In this document: piece by piece, positions 1 through 9,152 of the stretch
Layout: every line of letters begins with the position of its first letter
Numbering within the stretch: position 1 is the stretch's first letter
Assembly: GCA_947498845.1 (NCBI GenBank)
Contig: CANMLX010000033.1
Location: forward strand, 1-48,415
Length of the DNA: 48,415 nucleotides
Direction: 5' to 3'
Source: an uncultured Flavobacteriaceae bacterium
Lineage (GTDB): Bacteria > Bacteroidota > Bacteroidia > Flavobacteriales > Flavobacteriaceae
Notes under the pieces: model-generated
Told to the model about the DNA's origin: nothing
The model's database searches: none
Seen by the model: only the letters and a program-made list of their open reading frames with translations
Position numbers and translations under genes: made by a program

Positions 1-123
1 ACAACCAACAACCAACAACCAACAACCAACAACCAACAACCAACAACCAACAACCAACAACCAACAACCAACAACCAACAACCAACAACCAACAACCAAC
101 AACCAACAACCAACAACCAACAA
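1..123. repeat. Tandem array of the heptamer ACAACCA
   Basis: Seventeen consecutive perfect copies of the 7-bp unit ACAACCA, then a partial copy. The array begins at the window edge and may extend further upstream. It lies about 95 bp upstream of the enoyl-CoA hydratase family gene. No spacers interrupt the units, so it is a simple tandem repeat and not a CRISPR array. Copy number may vary between strains; that is an inference. Confidence 0.97.
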
Positions 124-215
124 TAGTTTCATGAAAAATTAAATATTTTTTAAACTAACTCGAATTCCCAAGCAATGAAATTTTGCGTATATTCAACCGC
201 TAAAACAGAATATTT

Positions 216-965
216 ATGGAGCCATATGTAACGCTCACAATTGAAGAAAACGTAGGTTATATTGAGTTTTTTCACCCTAATAGAAATTCCATACCAAGTC
301 ATATATTACTAAAATTAGAAGATACCATTTTTGAAGCTGGTAAAAACGATACCATTAAAGTTATTGTATTAAAAAGTGGTGGTAACAGAACCTTTTGTGC
401 AGGTGCAAGTTTTAATGAGGTTGTAGCTGTAGAAGATGCCGAAACAGGAAAACAGTTTTTCTCTGGCTTTGCCAATGTAATCAATGCCATGCGAAAATGC
501 CCAAAACTTATCATTGGGCGAGTACAAGGAAAAACAGTTGGAGGAGGCGTTGGTTTAGCTGCAGCTACAGACTATTGTTTAGCTACTAAATACGCATCTA
601 TACGATTAAGCGAATTAAGCATAGGTATAGGACCATTTGTAATAGAGCCAGTCGTATCTCGAAAAATGGGGAAGATAGCTATGTCTCAAATGACTATAGA
701 TGCCGAAACATTTTTCTCTTCCAGTTTTGCAAGAGATAAGGGCTTGTACGCCGATGTTTATGAAACCACAGAAGACTTAGACGAAGCTGTTAAAGCTTTG
801 GCAGAACAATTAAGTACATATAACCCAGAGGCTTTAACCGAAATGAAAAAAGTACTATGGGAAGGAACAGAACACTGGGACGAATTACTTATAGAACGTG
901 CCAAAATTAGTGGAAGACTTATCTTAAGTGAATTTACCAAAAATACATTGAAACGGTTTAGGTAA
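216..965 (+). CDS. Enoyl-CoA hydratase/isomerase family protein
   Basis: A crotonase-fold enzyme of 249 residues, the usual length for a single-domain family member. The two oxyanion-hole segments are visible: FCAGAS near residue 61 and KTVGGGVGL near residue 107. The segment around SELSIGIGPF (about 132-141) corresponds to the region carrying a catalytic Glu in hydratases. Family members hydrate or isomerise acyl-CoA thioesters in fatty-acid or branched-chain amino-acid catabolism. Flavobacterial proteins of this shape are often annotated as methylglutaconyl-CoA hydratase or PaaG-like, but nothing here fixes the substrate. The gene stands alone, with a heptamer array upstream and a stem-loop terminator downstream. 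AAATTTTGC at about 178-186 is a possible promoter element. Confidence 0.88.
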   Translation: MEPYVTLTIEENVGYIEFFHPNRNSIPSHILLKLEDTIFEAGKNDTIKVIVLKSGGNRTFCAGASFNEVVAVEDAETGKQFFSGFANVINAMRKCPKLIIGRVQGKTVGGGVGLAAATDYCLATKYASIRLSELSIGIGPFVIEPVVSRKMGKIAMSQMTIDAETFFSSSFARDKGLYADVYETTEDLDEAVKALAEQLSTYNPEALTEMKKVLWEGTEHWDELLIERAKISGRLILSEFTKNTLKRFR

Positions 966-974
966 AAAAATATT

Positions 975-1008
975 AAAAATCACATTTTAGAGATAGAATG
1001 TGGTTTTT
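975..1008 (+). terminator. Rho-independent terminator
   Basis: The 12-bp arms AAAAATCACATT (975-986) and AATGTGGTTTTT (997-1008) pair with one G-U, around a 10-nt loop. The 3' arm ends in a T run. It sits 10 nt after the stop of the enoyl-CoA hydratase family gene. Confidence 0.85.
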
Positions 1009-1126
1009 GCATACTAGTTCAAGTGGTAAATATCTAGCCTTTAGATGTTAATAATCTGAAAATCATTGTAGGAACATAGCTTTTTATTTTTAATTTAGCG
1101 ATCTAAAGCTATTAAACTACATAACA

Positions 1127-3013
1127 ATGCAAAAATCTCTCGTCCTATTTTTCATAGTCTTACTAAATATACATTTTTCTAAAGCTCAAAATTCAAATCA
1201 TGGGATTGTTTTTCCAAAATCAGAGCAAGAAAGAAATCTAAGCTGTAAACAATGTTTGAGTACATTTAGGCAAATGCCAAAAGAGGTTAAGTTCTCTATA
1301 CAAAGAGAAGGGACTAATCTATACTTTCAGGTAAATGATAAAAATTGGTTTAACCAGTTGTTTAAAAATGCAACAGATGGTATTGCTGTAGATGTTGTAG
1401 CTAAAGATCGCTATAATTGTGATGCGCTGGCTGTTGAAAATGCTCAAATAAAAGGGACCTTATTAAAACCTGTATTTGGATCAACATTAAAAAGGGCTTT
1501 AAAACCATACAAGGATAATCTGTTTAGAGTGTTAGTTGGTAAATTACCACAAACGCTAACTTCTAAAGAATTGGAATACAATATATTGTTTTTAGAAAAT
1601 AAAAATTTGTGCAGATATTATGTCGTGTATAAATTAAAATCTTTTGCAGTAGATCTTTTAGATATGGGAATGTATCTTGACGATGTGACTTATAATGATA
1701 AAAAAATAGCCAATGAAGAAGGGTTTAAAATAAAATATAAAACCTTACGCTTTAAAATTCCTTTTCAGAAAAACAAATCTGAATACAAACCAGAAGACAT
1801 CAAACCGCTTTATGATTCCCTAAGCTTAACCGATTTTAATATAAAGACTATAGATATTAAAGCATATTCATCTATAGAAGGTAGCTTAGAACGTAATATA
1901 CAACTTCAGGAACAGCGCGCTAACAGTATTGCTAAGGCTTTACAAACGTATCAAACACCAGTGATAGAAACTAAAATATCATCATCGGAAAATTGGGTGG
2001 AGTTTTTAAATGATATCGAGGGTACTAAGTATGCTACATTAAAGAAACTGAGTAAAGCCAATTTAAAGCGTAAATTAGTAGGGGCTTTTTCCAAAGAAAT
2101 GGAGCCTATGCTAAAAAATCACAGAAAAGCCGTTGTAATTTTAGAATTAGAAAAGAAAGATAAGTACAAGAAAATGCAACCCGAAGAATTGGTTAGCGCT
2201 TTTAACACCGAATTAAAAGCGGATAATTTGGAAGAAGCATCCAAGATACAAAACTCCTTATTTAACAAATTACGTTACTTCGAAAATTCTCCTGATATAC
2301 TAGAGACGTTAGAAATTCCGCAGCAATTAAAATATACAAGGTTTCTTAATAACAGAAGTGCATTTAAGTATGAGCTTGACGAAAGACAATTAGTGATCGT
2401 AAATAACGAGCTGGAACGGTTACTAAAGTTAGACCCGAAGAATAAAAAGATTAAATACAATTTAGCAGTAATAAAATTTAAAATATGGCGATTTAATGTA
2501 CAACCAGTAGATGAAGCCAAATTTAAGCAAGAGATTTTAAATCTTAAAAAAATAGGAATAGCGCAACCTTTAGTAGATAGAATGTTGGTAAATTACCATA
2601 TTATAAAAGGTGAACGCTATATGAGAAAGCGAGATTATGCCAGTAAGGATAAATCTGTAGCTTTTATAAATAGTACATACAAAAACATTCCTTTAAGAGA
2701 TAGTGATTATTTTAATTTAGCGCAGTTTTTAACCTATTACGCTAATGTGGATAAAGCTGCCGAATTATTGACCAATAAGGTAAGAACTATTGATGTTAAT
2801 GAAGATTTGTTGTTCTACTATTTAAACCTAACATTAGTAGATAAAAATCTAACACAAACAGACGATTATCGCGCGGTAATGTTAAACGCTATCAACTTAA
2901 ATAAAGAAAAGTACTGTGGTCTATTTAATTCTCCCGAAAAAGGCGGTGTAACCTTTCAGTTACTAGAAGATGCGTATCTTAAAGATGCCTATTGCGAGAA
3001 TTGTGCTGAGTAA
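1127..3013 (+). CDS. Secreted envelope protein with OmpA-like segment and TPR-like C-terminal half
   Basis: A 628-residue protein with a signal peptide (residues 1-20, ending SKAQ) that I cannot assign to a named family. Residues about 240-280 look like part of an OmpA-C peptidoglycan-associating domain: IDIKAYSSIEGS followed by NIQLQEQRANSIAKAL, the usual GyaS.EG..N..Ls..RA pattern. The rest of that domain is poorly conserved. Residues about 355-610 are alpha-helical and TPR-like, with repeated Leu/Tyr/Ala spacing. The mature protein has a CxxC near its start (CKQC) and another near its end (CENC). It is probably a periplasmic or outer-membrane-associated structural protein. The gene is flanked by a terminator upstream and by a convergent regulator gene downstream. 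Confidence 0.7.
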   Translation: MQKSLVLFFIVLLNIHFSKAQNSNHGIVFPKSEQERNLSCKQCLSTFRQMPKEVKFSIQREGTNLYFQVNDKNWFNQLFKNATDGIAVDVVAKDRYNCDALAVENAQIKGTLLKPVFGSTLKRALKPYKDNLFRVLVGKLPQTLTSKELEYNILFLENKNLCRYYVVYKLKSFAVDLLDMGMYLDDVTYNDKKIANEEGFKIKYKTLRFKIPFQKNKSEYKPEDIKPLYDSLSLTDFNIKTIDIKAYSSIEGSLERNIQLQEQRANSIAKALQTYQTPVIETKISSSENWVEFLNDIEGTKYATLKKLSKANLKRKLVGAFSKEMEPMLKNHRKAVVILELEKKDKYKKMQPEELVSAFNTELKADNLEEASKIQNSLFNKLRYFENSPDILETLEIPQQLKYTRFLNNRSAFKYELDERQLVIVNNELERLLKLDPKNKKIKYNLAVIKFKIWRFNVQPVDEAKFKQEILNLKKIGIAQPLVDRMLVNYHIIKGERYMRKRDYASKDKSVAFINSTYKNIPLRDSDYFNLAQFLTYYANVDKAAELLTNKVRTIDVNEDLLFYYLNLTLVDKNLTQTDDYRAVMLNAINLNKEKYCGLFNSPEKGGVTFQLLEDAYLKDAYCENCAE

Positions 3014-3036
3014 AATGTTAAAAGAGACATTTTAAT
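3012..3036. terminator. Possible weak stem-loop between convergent genes
   Basis: TAAAATGT pairs with ACATTTTA across a short loop in the 49-bp gap between two convergent genes. There is no clear T tract on either strand, so terminator function is tentative. Confidence 0.35.
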
Positions 3037-3062
3037 TAGGTAGATTCGATTTGGAAATAGTA

Positions 3063-4031
3063 TTACTCAAAATCTAAAACCTGTTTAGCTTCAATAAGCT
3101 GTTTCAATGCATCAATTTTTGCATATATCTTGTTAAAGAACATGTGTTTTTCTTTTTCGCCAGAACTGTTTAATAGTTTTGAATGTTGCAACTGTTGTTT
3201 AAAATATGCTTTTGCTTGTTCGCATGTTATAGCATCTGTAGTTAAATAATAAGAAAGAATAGAAAAAGGGACGTAAAGCGATTGTTGATTTTGTGTGGAT
3301 ACCAATACGTTATTATTCATTAATAGTAACTCATTATAGTACAACTTAAAATGTCCTGTGTTTTCGTTTACTTTAGCAGATATGTCGCGAATTAAAGCAT
3401 TTAAGTTGCTACAAAGCTCTAGAGCTATTGTGTCACTTATTTGTCCTGCTTGATTATAAAAATGGATCTGCTTTAGCGTACTATTTATGGTTGTGATATC
3501 CCAAATTTCAGTGATGTTTAAATTTTGGTAAAGTTGTCCTAAATTTTTAGCAGCATTAATAAGGTCTATACTAGGAGAGAAGTGTTCGAATATTTTAAGA
3601 GTGAAATTTTTATCTAATAACTTTAACCAAACATAAATTTTAAAGGTGCTTAAAAGATCGGCTCCAATAGTATAAAAAATAGGAATGTCTTTTGCTGAAT
3701 ATAAAATATGGCTATTGTCTTGTTTTAGTAAAGGTTTTAATGATTCGTATGAGGTTTTAAAATACGTTTCTAGTGCTTTTGAGTTAGTAATGTGTTTGGT
3801 TTTTTCAACGGTAATAAATCTTTTATCTGTTGTTTTAAATAAACGATCCAACGCAATATTATAATACTTGGCAAGTTTTACCGTCTCATCTATAGAAAAT
3901 TTACTTTTTAAGCTCGTTCGCCTATGAGCTGTATCATAACTAATGTCTAAAGCAATAGCTACAGCATCTATCAATGAAGCATTTTTGGGTAATCGTTTTT
4001 GTATATCGTCTAAAAAATTCTGTTGAAACAT
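3063..4031 (-). CDS. HTH-type transcriptional regulator
   Basis: A 322-residue protein with an N-terminal helix-turn-helix: residues about 15-65 contain SLIDAVAIALDISYDTAHRR, then FSIDETVKLAKYYNIALD. The remaining 250 or so residues are predominantly helical, with no recognised ligand-binding domain. Such proteins are common solitary regulators in Flavobacteriia. The gene is divergent from the small outer-membrane barrel gene starting at 4149, with about 118 bp between them, so it may control that gene. Target and signal cannot be read from the sequence. Confidence 0.7.
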   Translation of the reverse strand: MFQQNFLDDIQKRLPKNASLIDAVAIALDISYDTAHRRTSLKSKFSIDETVKLAKYYNIALDRLFKTTDKRFITVEKTKHITNSKALETYFKTSYESLKPLLKQDNSHILYSAKDIPIFYTIGADLLSTFKIYVWLKLLDKNFTLKIFEHFSPSIDLINAAKNLGQLYQNLNITEIWDITTINSTLKQIHFYNQAGQISDTIALELCSNLNALIRDISAKVNENTGHFKLYYNELLLMNNNVLVSTQNQQSLYVPFSILSYYLTTDAITCEQAKAYFKQQLQHSKLLNSSGEKEKHMFFNKIYAKIDALKQLIEAKQVLDFE

Positions 4032-4117
4032 CTTTTAAAGGTATTATTTTTTGTGAAAATCACAAAAAATAATAATCTATTACGTTTGAATCACAAATAA
4101 AAATGTGGATAAAGCAA

Positions 4118-4125
4118 TAATTTTG
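4118..4125 (+). promoter_or_regulatory. Bacteroidota -7 promoter element
   Basis: TAATTTTG matches the TAnnTTTG consensus exactly and lies 24 nt before the ATG at 4149. No good -33 TTTG is seen at the standard spacing. The expected transcription start lies after the earlier in-frame ATG at 4128, which argues for the 4149 start. Confidence 0.5.
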
Positions 4126-4148
4126 ACTTGAATTTAAATATTGATATT

Positions 4149-4787
4149 ATGAGAAAATTATTTTTTTTAGTAATGCTTTTATGTTTGGGGATAAAATCTA
4201 AAGCTCAAAATGATACAGTTAGAACCTATAATAATTACGATTATTTTAAAACAATTACCTTTAAAATAGGAGGAGGGGTTTTAATACCTCAAGGGAAACT
4301 AAAAAACTATTTTGAGGCATCACCACTATTAGAACTTAGCGCAGATTTTCCGCTTAAAAAAAATAAATCATTAGAAATAGCTTTACAATTTGTAGTACCA
4401 AATCAAAAAGAATCATTCCAATATTTAGGCATAATAGATACAGTAGCTACAAGAGCTTCTTTTGTGTTTAATCCTATGCTTAGATTTAAGAAGCATATAT
4501 GTTTTGGGGAGTCAAAATTATTTGCAGGTTTAGGAATAGGCGCATCAATTATAAAAACAAACCTTAGAAATCCATTTTACGAAGGTAAAGAAGGCGATGA
4601 AGAAAAATACGAAATGATATCGTCTATATTAATATCACCAGATATAGGTTATATGCTTACGTTTAAAAATGGAGAGGAATTAACTTTTGGTTTAAGTCTA
4701 CAATATACACCCTATAAAATAGAAGGCGCTTTGCATGATGATATAGGTGGAACAGCCTTAGTCCCTAAATTGCTTTATAAATTTTAA
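4149..4787 (+). CDS. Small outer-membrane beta-barrel protein
   Basis: A 212-residue exported protein from the ATG at 4149. An in-frame ATG at 4128 would add MNLNIDI but lies too close to the -7 element and spoils the signal peptide. The signal peptide is MRKLFFLVMLLCLGIKSKAQ. The mature part shows alternating strands rich in Gly and aromatic residues (TFKIGGGVLIPQGKL, then ELSADFPL, then MLRFKKH, then LFAGLGIGAS) and ends in Phe (LLYKF), typical of an eight-strand-type barrel. Function is unknown. It is divergent from a HTH regulator and convergent, only 6 bp away, with pruA. Confidence 0.7.
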   Translation: MRKLFFLVMLLCLGIKSKAQNDTVRTYNNYDYFKTITFKIGGGVLIPQGKLKNYFEASPLLELSADFPLKKNKSLEIALQFVVPNQKESFQYLGIIDTVATRASFVFNPMLRFKKHICFGESKLFAGLGIGASIIKTNLRNPFYEGKEGDEEKYEMISSILISPDIGYMLTFKNGEELTFGLSLQYTPYKIEGALHDDIGGTALVPKLLYKF

Positions 4788-4793
4788 TTGGTG

Positions 4794-6422
4794 TTATTCC
4801 TCCAAAAAAGGATAACGATAATCTGTAGGCGTTACAAAAGTTTCTTTAATTAATCTTGGGGATACCCAACGTAATAAATTTTGTGCACTACCAGCTTTAT
4901 CGTTTGTACCCGATGCTCTGGCGCCACCAAAAGGCTGTTGTCCAACAACAGCTCCGGTTGGTTTGTCGTTTATATAAAAATTACCAGCACTATTTTGAAG
5001 GATATCTGTAGCTTGAGAAATCGCATACCTATCTGTAGCAATAACAGCACCAGTTAAAGCATATTCACTAGTATTATCAACCAGTTTTAACGTAGCGGTG
5101 TAATCTTCATCGTTATAAACGTAAATAGTAACTATTGGGCCAAATAATTCTGTACACATCGTCACATAGTTAGGATCTTTAGTTACTAAAACTGTAGGTT
5201 CAATAAAATAGCCTTTATGTTTATCATAACCACCACCAGCTATAATTTCAACATCTTTATCAGCCTTAGCTTGCTCAATATATTTTACTAGTTTATCAAA
5301 TGAATTTTCGTGAATAACAGCTGTGATGAAGTTGCTCATATCTTCTGGAGAGCCCATTTTAAAAGAGTTAACATCTTTAATTACAAGTGCTTTAATGTCA
5401 CTCCAAATGCTTTTAGGGATGTAAATACGGGATGCAGCACTACACTTTTGGCCTTGAAACTCAAAACCTCCTCTTGCAATAGCTGTAGACACTTGTTTAG
5501 GGTTAGCAGAATTATGCGCTATAATAAAATCTTTACCACCAGTTTCACCAACAATTCTTGGATATGTTTTGTAGTTATGAATGTTGTTACCTATTTGTTT
5601 CCACAATTCCTTAAATACAAACGTGGATCCTGTAAAATGCAATCCAGAAAAATCAGGATGCGACAACACTGTATTTGTTATCATTACTGGATCTCCAAAT
5701 ACCACATTAATAACACCTGGAGGAACGCCCGCTTCTTCAAAAACATCCATAATTACTTTGGCAGAATAAACCTGGCTATCACTAGGTTTCCAAATCACCA
5801 CATTTCCCATTAAAGCCATACAAGCAGGTAAATTTCCAGCAATTGCAGTAAAGTTAAAAGGTGTAACAGCATAGGTAAAACCTTCTAAGGGTCTATATTC
5901 AATACGGTTCCAGGTGTCGTTTGTGCTTTCAGGCTGTTCATGATAAATATCAGTCATAAACTGGACATTAAAGCGTAAAAAATCAACAAACTCACAAGCA
6001 GCATCGATTTCAGCTTGATGTATTGTTTTTGACTGCGCAATCATGGTAGCAGCGTTAATTTTAGAGCGATAAGGACCAGCTATAAGTTCTGCCGCTTTAA
6101 GAAAAATACTGGCACGCTGCTCCCAAGGGATTTGAGACCATGTTTTTCTGGCTTCCAGCCCAGTTGCAATAGCTTTTTCTACATGCTGTTGTTCTGCTAA
6201 ATGATATGTGCCTACACTATGTTTATGATCATGAGGAGGCGACATAGTTCGGGTATTTCCTGTTTTAATGGACTTACCGCCAATGTATAAAGGAACATCA
6301 ACTTTACTATTAAGTAGTGTTTTATAAACTTTAAGAACCTCTTTGCGTTCTGGAGAGCCAGGAGCATAAGATTTTACAGGTTCGTTAACCGCTACTGGAA
6401 CATTAAAAAAGCCTTTTCCCAT
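4794..6422 (-). CDS. pruA: L-glutamate gamma-semialdehyde dehydrogenase (1-pyrroline-5-carboxylate dehydrogenase)
   Basis: An NAD-dependent aldehyde dehydrogenase of about 542 residues that oxidises glutamate gamma-semialdehyde to glutamate, the second step of proline catabolism. Visible hallmarks are the nucleotide-binding stretch ending in GSTFVFKELW, the general-base Glu in GETGGKDF, the catalytic Cys in FQGQKCSAASR, and a C-terminal QQPFGGARASGTNDKAG segment typical of the PruA group. The open frame extends upstream to 6464, but a TAnnTTTG element on the minus strand at 6469-6462 would put the transcript start inside that extension. The MGKGFF start at 6422 is therefore preferred and matches flavobacterial homologues as I remember them. 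No proline dehydrogenase is adjacent. Confidence 0.93.
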   Translation of the reverse strand: MGKGFFNVPVAVNEPVKSYAPGSPERKEVLKVYKTLLNSKVDVPLYIGGKSIKTGNTRTMSPPHDHKHSVGTYHLAEQQHVEKAIATGLEARKTWSQIPWEQRASIFLKAAELIAGPYRSKINAATMIAQSKTIHQAEIDAACEFVDFLRFNVQFMTDIYHEQPESTNDTWNRIEYRPLEGFTYAVTPFNFTAIAGNLPACMALMGNVVIWKPSDSQVYSAKVIMDVFEEAGVPPGVINVVFGDPVMITNTVLSHPDFSGLHFTGSTFVFKELWKQIGNNIHNYKTYPRIVGETGGKDFIIAHNSANPKQVSTAIARGGFEFQGQKCSAASRIYIPKSIWSDIKALVIKDVNSFKMGSPEDMSNFITAVIHENSFDKLVKYIEQAKADKDVEIIAGGGYDKHKGYFIEPTVLVTKDPNYVTMCTELFGPIVTIYVYNDEDYTATLKLVDNTSEYALTGAVIATDRYAISQATDILQNSAGNFYINDKPTGAVVGQQPFGGARASGTNDKAGSAQNLLRWVSPRLIKETFVTPTDYRYPFLEE

Positions 6423-6461
6423 GATTATTATATGTATTAAGATTAGCGTATAATTTAATTT

Positions 6462-6469
6462 CAAATTTA
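6462..6469 (-). promoter_or_regulatory. Bacteroidota -7 promoter element for pruA
   Basis: On the minus strand this reads TAAATTTG, an exact TAnnTTTG match, about 40 nt before the preferred pruA start. No -33 box at the standard spacing was recognised. Confidence 0.45.
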
Positions 6470-6569
6470 CAAATTATAATGCAAGACTTTTTCTTATGGA
6501 TTAGCTAAAATATAGTTAAAGTTTATTTATTTTTTGTAAGTTGCCCTATCTAAAAAAGACTACTTTTTT

Positions 6570-7295
6570 ATGTGTACAGTAACTATTGCCCCAGCAGGAG
6601 AACATAATTTTATATTAACCTCAAATAGAGATGAAGCGCCTAATCGTGTATCTATAACTCCAGATTTTTATACAATTAATACAGCTAGGGGGTTATTCCC
6701 AAAAGATGAACAATCAGATGGTACTTGGATAGGCGTGAGTGATAAAAACCGAGTAGTTTGTTTGTTAAATGGAGGTTTTACTATTCATAAAAGAAAATTA
6801 AACTACAGATTAAGCAGAGGTGTAGTAGTAAAACACTTTATGGGTTGTGATGATGTAGTTGAAACTGTTAATGCGTATAATTTTGAAGCTATTGAACCTT
6901 TTACACTCGTTGTGGCCGATTGGAATGCTGGCCTAAGGTTTTTTGAGTTAGTATGGGATGGCAAGGATAAGCATTTTATAGAATTACCATTAGAACCTAA
7001 AATATGGTCGTCTTCAACACTATATAATCCGCAAATGCAAAAAGAACGTTTGCAATGGTTCTTAGATTTTGAGTCTGAAAAAGTGCTAACCTCTAAAGCA
7101 TTACTAGAATTTCATAAAACAGCAGGTGAAAGTAACAAGGATTATGGTGTTATTATGGATAGAGGTGTAGTAAAAACAACAAGTATTACTCAAATTCGAA
7201 AACATGATGATTTGGTAGAGCTGCAATATGAAAACCTAATTAATGGCACCAAAGCCATTAAGTTTCTAGAATTCTCACAAGTTATTAATGGATAA
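6570..7295 (+). CDS. TANGO2/NRDE family protein
   Basis: A 241-residue protein that opens MCTVTIAPAG and carries SNRDEAPNR at residues 18-26, the signature of the NRDE/TANGO2 family. Removal of the initiator Met exposes Cys2, as in N-terminal-nucleophile hydrolases; whether bacterial members are enzymes is not settled. A second conserved segment is DGTWIGV near residues 50-56, followed by LLNGG. The next gene starts 8 bp before this one ends, so the two are translationally coupled and probably cooperate. Function is unknown. Confidence 0.85.
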   Translation: MCTVTIAPAGEHNFILTSNRDEAPNRVSITPDFYTINTARGLFPKDEQSDGTWIGVSDKNRVVCLLNGGFTIHKRKLNYRLSRGVVVKHFMGCDDVVETVNAYNFEAIEPFTLVVADWNAGLRFFELVWDGKDKHFIELPLEPKIWSSSTLYNPQMQKERLQWFLDFESEKVLTSKALLEFHKTAGESNKDYGVIMDRGVVKTTSITQIRKHDDLVELQYENLINGTKAIKFLEFSQVING

Positions 7296-8280
7296 TACAG
7301 GTTTTATTTTAACATTGGCATACCCAGAAACCATTGTTATGGTTGCAGATGAATGGTACTCTCCCTTTATGAAATATGTAGGCATAGGTAAAAAAGATTA
7401 TTTGCGTGCAGGTCATGCAGCTTTGGTTTTAATAAATAAGGCAACAGGGGAATTAGAATACCATGATTTTGGCCGTTATATAACACCAGAGCCAATGGGA
7501 CGTGTAAGAGGAAAAGATACAGATAATGAACTTGATTTTCCAATAAAAGCTAGAATCGAAAATAACAGTATTACTAATCTAGATGAAATTTTGCAATTTT
7601 TAGGAACGCACCCAAAATTGACGCATGGTGATGGAAAACTAGTGGCTTCAGTTTGTAGTGAAATTAACTATAAAAAGGCTAGAGAACACATTACAGAGAT
7701 GCAAAACAAACATTTTATAAGATATGCAGCTTTTATAAATAATGCGTGTAATTGTGCGCGTTTTGTGACCGATAGTTTAATCGCTTCAGTCACAAATTAT
7801 ACTATTAAAAAGAAGCTCATATCATCTAAATGGTTTACACCAAGTACAGTTGGCAATGTACTATTAGCAAATACAGAAAAAGAGGTTTATAACGTTTCAG
7901 AAGCAGGTGAAATATCTAAATTCACAGGGACTCAAAAAAGTGAAAATTTGCGTTGTTTTTTGGATAAATTAAAGAACCATACGCCTAATTTTACAGGAAC
8001 ATTAGCTCCTAAACATACTAATGGACTAAGCGAACATGCACAATGGTTATCTGGTATTGCTGCTGGAGCTTGGTTTGAGTTATATAAAACAGAAAAAAAA
8101 GAGGTGTATCGATTTAGACGTATTTCTCCTTATGGGAATATTGATGTTGATGCTATATATAAGATTGATAAGCAGTTTTTTAAATATGATTTAGCTTATA
8201 AATTTGTGCATTATTCAAATTGTAAGTTCTTTACTATAGAACAACATAGTCAAACTTTTAAATTTGAAAGGGTTTTATAA
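7288..8280 (+). CDS. Uncharacterised protein with a possible papain-like (NlpC/P60 or LRAT-like) His/Cys core
   Basis: A 330-residue soluble protein with no signal peptide, overlapping the TANGO2-family gene by 8 bp. Near residue 48 there is a GHAALVLIN strand followed by EYHDFGRY. About 100 residues later comes NNACNCARFVTDSL. A His-bearing strand before a Cys-bearing helix is the order of circularly permuted papain-fold enzymes, so a cysteine peptidase or acyltransferase activity is possible but unproven. Flavobacteria carry similar proteins of unknown function; I recall a DUF of this type but do not assert the number. It is probably co-transcribed with its neighbours on both sides. Confidence 0.6.
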   Translation: MDNTGFILTLAYPETIVMVADEWYSPFMKYVGIGKKDYLRAGHAALVLINKATGELEYHDFGRYITPEPMGRVRGKDTDNELDFPIKARIENNSITNLDEILQFLGTHPKLTHGDGKLVASVCSEINYKKAREHITEMQNKHFIRYAAFINNACNCARFVTDSLIASVTNYTIKKKLISSKWFTPSTVGNVLLANTEKEVYNVSEAGEISKFTGTQKSENLRCFLDKLKNHTPNFTGTLAPKHTNGLSEHAQWLSGIAAGAWFELYKTEKKEVYRFRRISPYGNIDVDAIYKIDKQFFKYDLAYKFVHYSNCKFFTIEQHSQTFKFERVL

Positions 8281-8330
8281 CAAAAAAATCTTATTTTTAC
8301 TATAAAGTAACCTAACCCAACCAACCTGTT

Positions 8331-8933
8331 TTGAAAAAAATCATTATTTTTTTAATGCTCCTTATTTTGGGGCTTTACGCTTTTAATACCTATAGTAAAT
8401 ACCAACGATTTAGTTTAAAAAACTACAGTTACAAACAAGCAAAGCTTCCTAATACTACTAACCCTCAATTATTACAACAATACCATTCGGCTATTCAAAA
8501 TGTTAATGGTTTTATTGCTAGTCAATGGAGTTTGCATAAAATTGATGTTCGAAGCCCCAAAAATGATGATGCAACTACATTAGCTGCAGTTTCGGAGTAT
8601 TCATCTAAGCTTTCCTATGTAAAATATTTAGAGGAATTGATCCAACAAGAACAAGAGCAGAAAGGTGAGTTAAAGCTAAATACTCAAATAGAACTAGACA
8701 AAAACGCCATTAAAACCATTTTTCTACAAACCAGAAAAGAGCTGGGTATAGGAGATAAAGGTACATTAGTATATGAAATACAAAAAATACTCAATAAAAA
8801 AGGGGCTAATATTAAACGCGATGGTATTTTTAAAGAAGAAACACTAAAAGCATTAGAAGCTTTTGAAAAAAATCAAGGTTTATATCCCGATGGGAAACTA
8901 GATTTATTAACCTTAGAAAGACTTTTGAGGTAG
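8331..8933 (+). CDS. Membrane-anchored protein with C-terminal peptidoglycan-binding domain
   Basis: A 200-residue protein using a TTG start (TTGAAAAAAATC); the next in-frame Met at residue 9 would cut into the hydrophobic segment. Residues 5-20 form a membrane anchor or uncleaved signal. The middle is charged and helical. Residues about 140-200 match a PG_binding_1 fold: GDKGTLVYEIQKIL, then DGIFKEETLKALEAFEKNQG, then DGKLDLLTLERL. It lies 50 bp after the papain-fold candidate, so the two may act on the cell wall together. Confidence 0.72.
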   Translation: MKKIIIFLMLLILGLYAFNTYSKYQRFSLKNYSYKQAKLPNTTNPQLLQQYHSAIQNVNGFIASQWSLHKIDVRSPKNDDATTLAAVSEYSSKLSYVKYLEELIQQEQEQKGELKLNTQIELDKNAIKTIFLQTRKELGIGDKGTLVYEIQKILNKKGANIKRDGIFKEETLKALEAFEKNQGLYPDGKLDLLTLERLLR

Positions 8934-9060
8934 CTTTGTTGATATAATTTCTATTTTATTGTCTTCGCATAAAGTTGTCTGTTGTGATATAACTAATCCA
9001 TCATAATTTCAGTAGGTTATAGTATTTAAAAGAACATGCCCTTTTATAAGCACAAAACCA

Positions 9061-9083
9061 TATGTTCTTGTTATTTGAACATA
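9061..9083. promoter_or_regulatory. Operator-like inverted repeat upstream of the GH29 gene
   Basis: The 7-bp arms TATGTTC (9061-9067) and GAACATA (9077-9083) are perfect inverted repeats separated by 9 bp, about 70 bp before the GH29 start. The GTTC/GAAC arms resemble the palindrome next to the LacI gene at 27.3 kb, but the spacer differs by 1 bp. Assignment to the same regulator is speculative. Confidence 0.35.
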
Positions 9084-9152
9084 CAACATTCTTACATGAT
9101 CTAAAAAAAACGAATTTAGCAGCAGATTTAACACAACCGAACGATATAAAAA

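Noticed and set aside
1..123. Possible CRISPR array
   Set aside because: Units are 7 bp and directly adjacent, with no spacers and no cas genes in the window; the same holds for the three other arrays.
5310..5813. 167-codon plus-strand frame inside pruA
   Set aside because: It is antisense to a clear conserved gene and has no protein-like pattern.
6423..6464. N-terminal extension of PruA (MKLNYTLILIHIII)
   Set aside because: It would overlap the -7 promoter element and is not a plausible targeting peptide for a cytosolic dehydrogenase.
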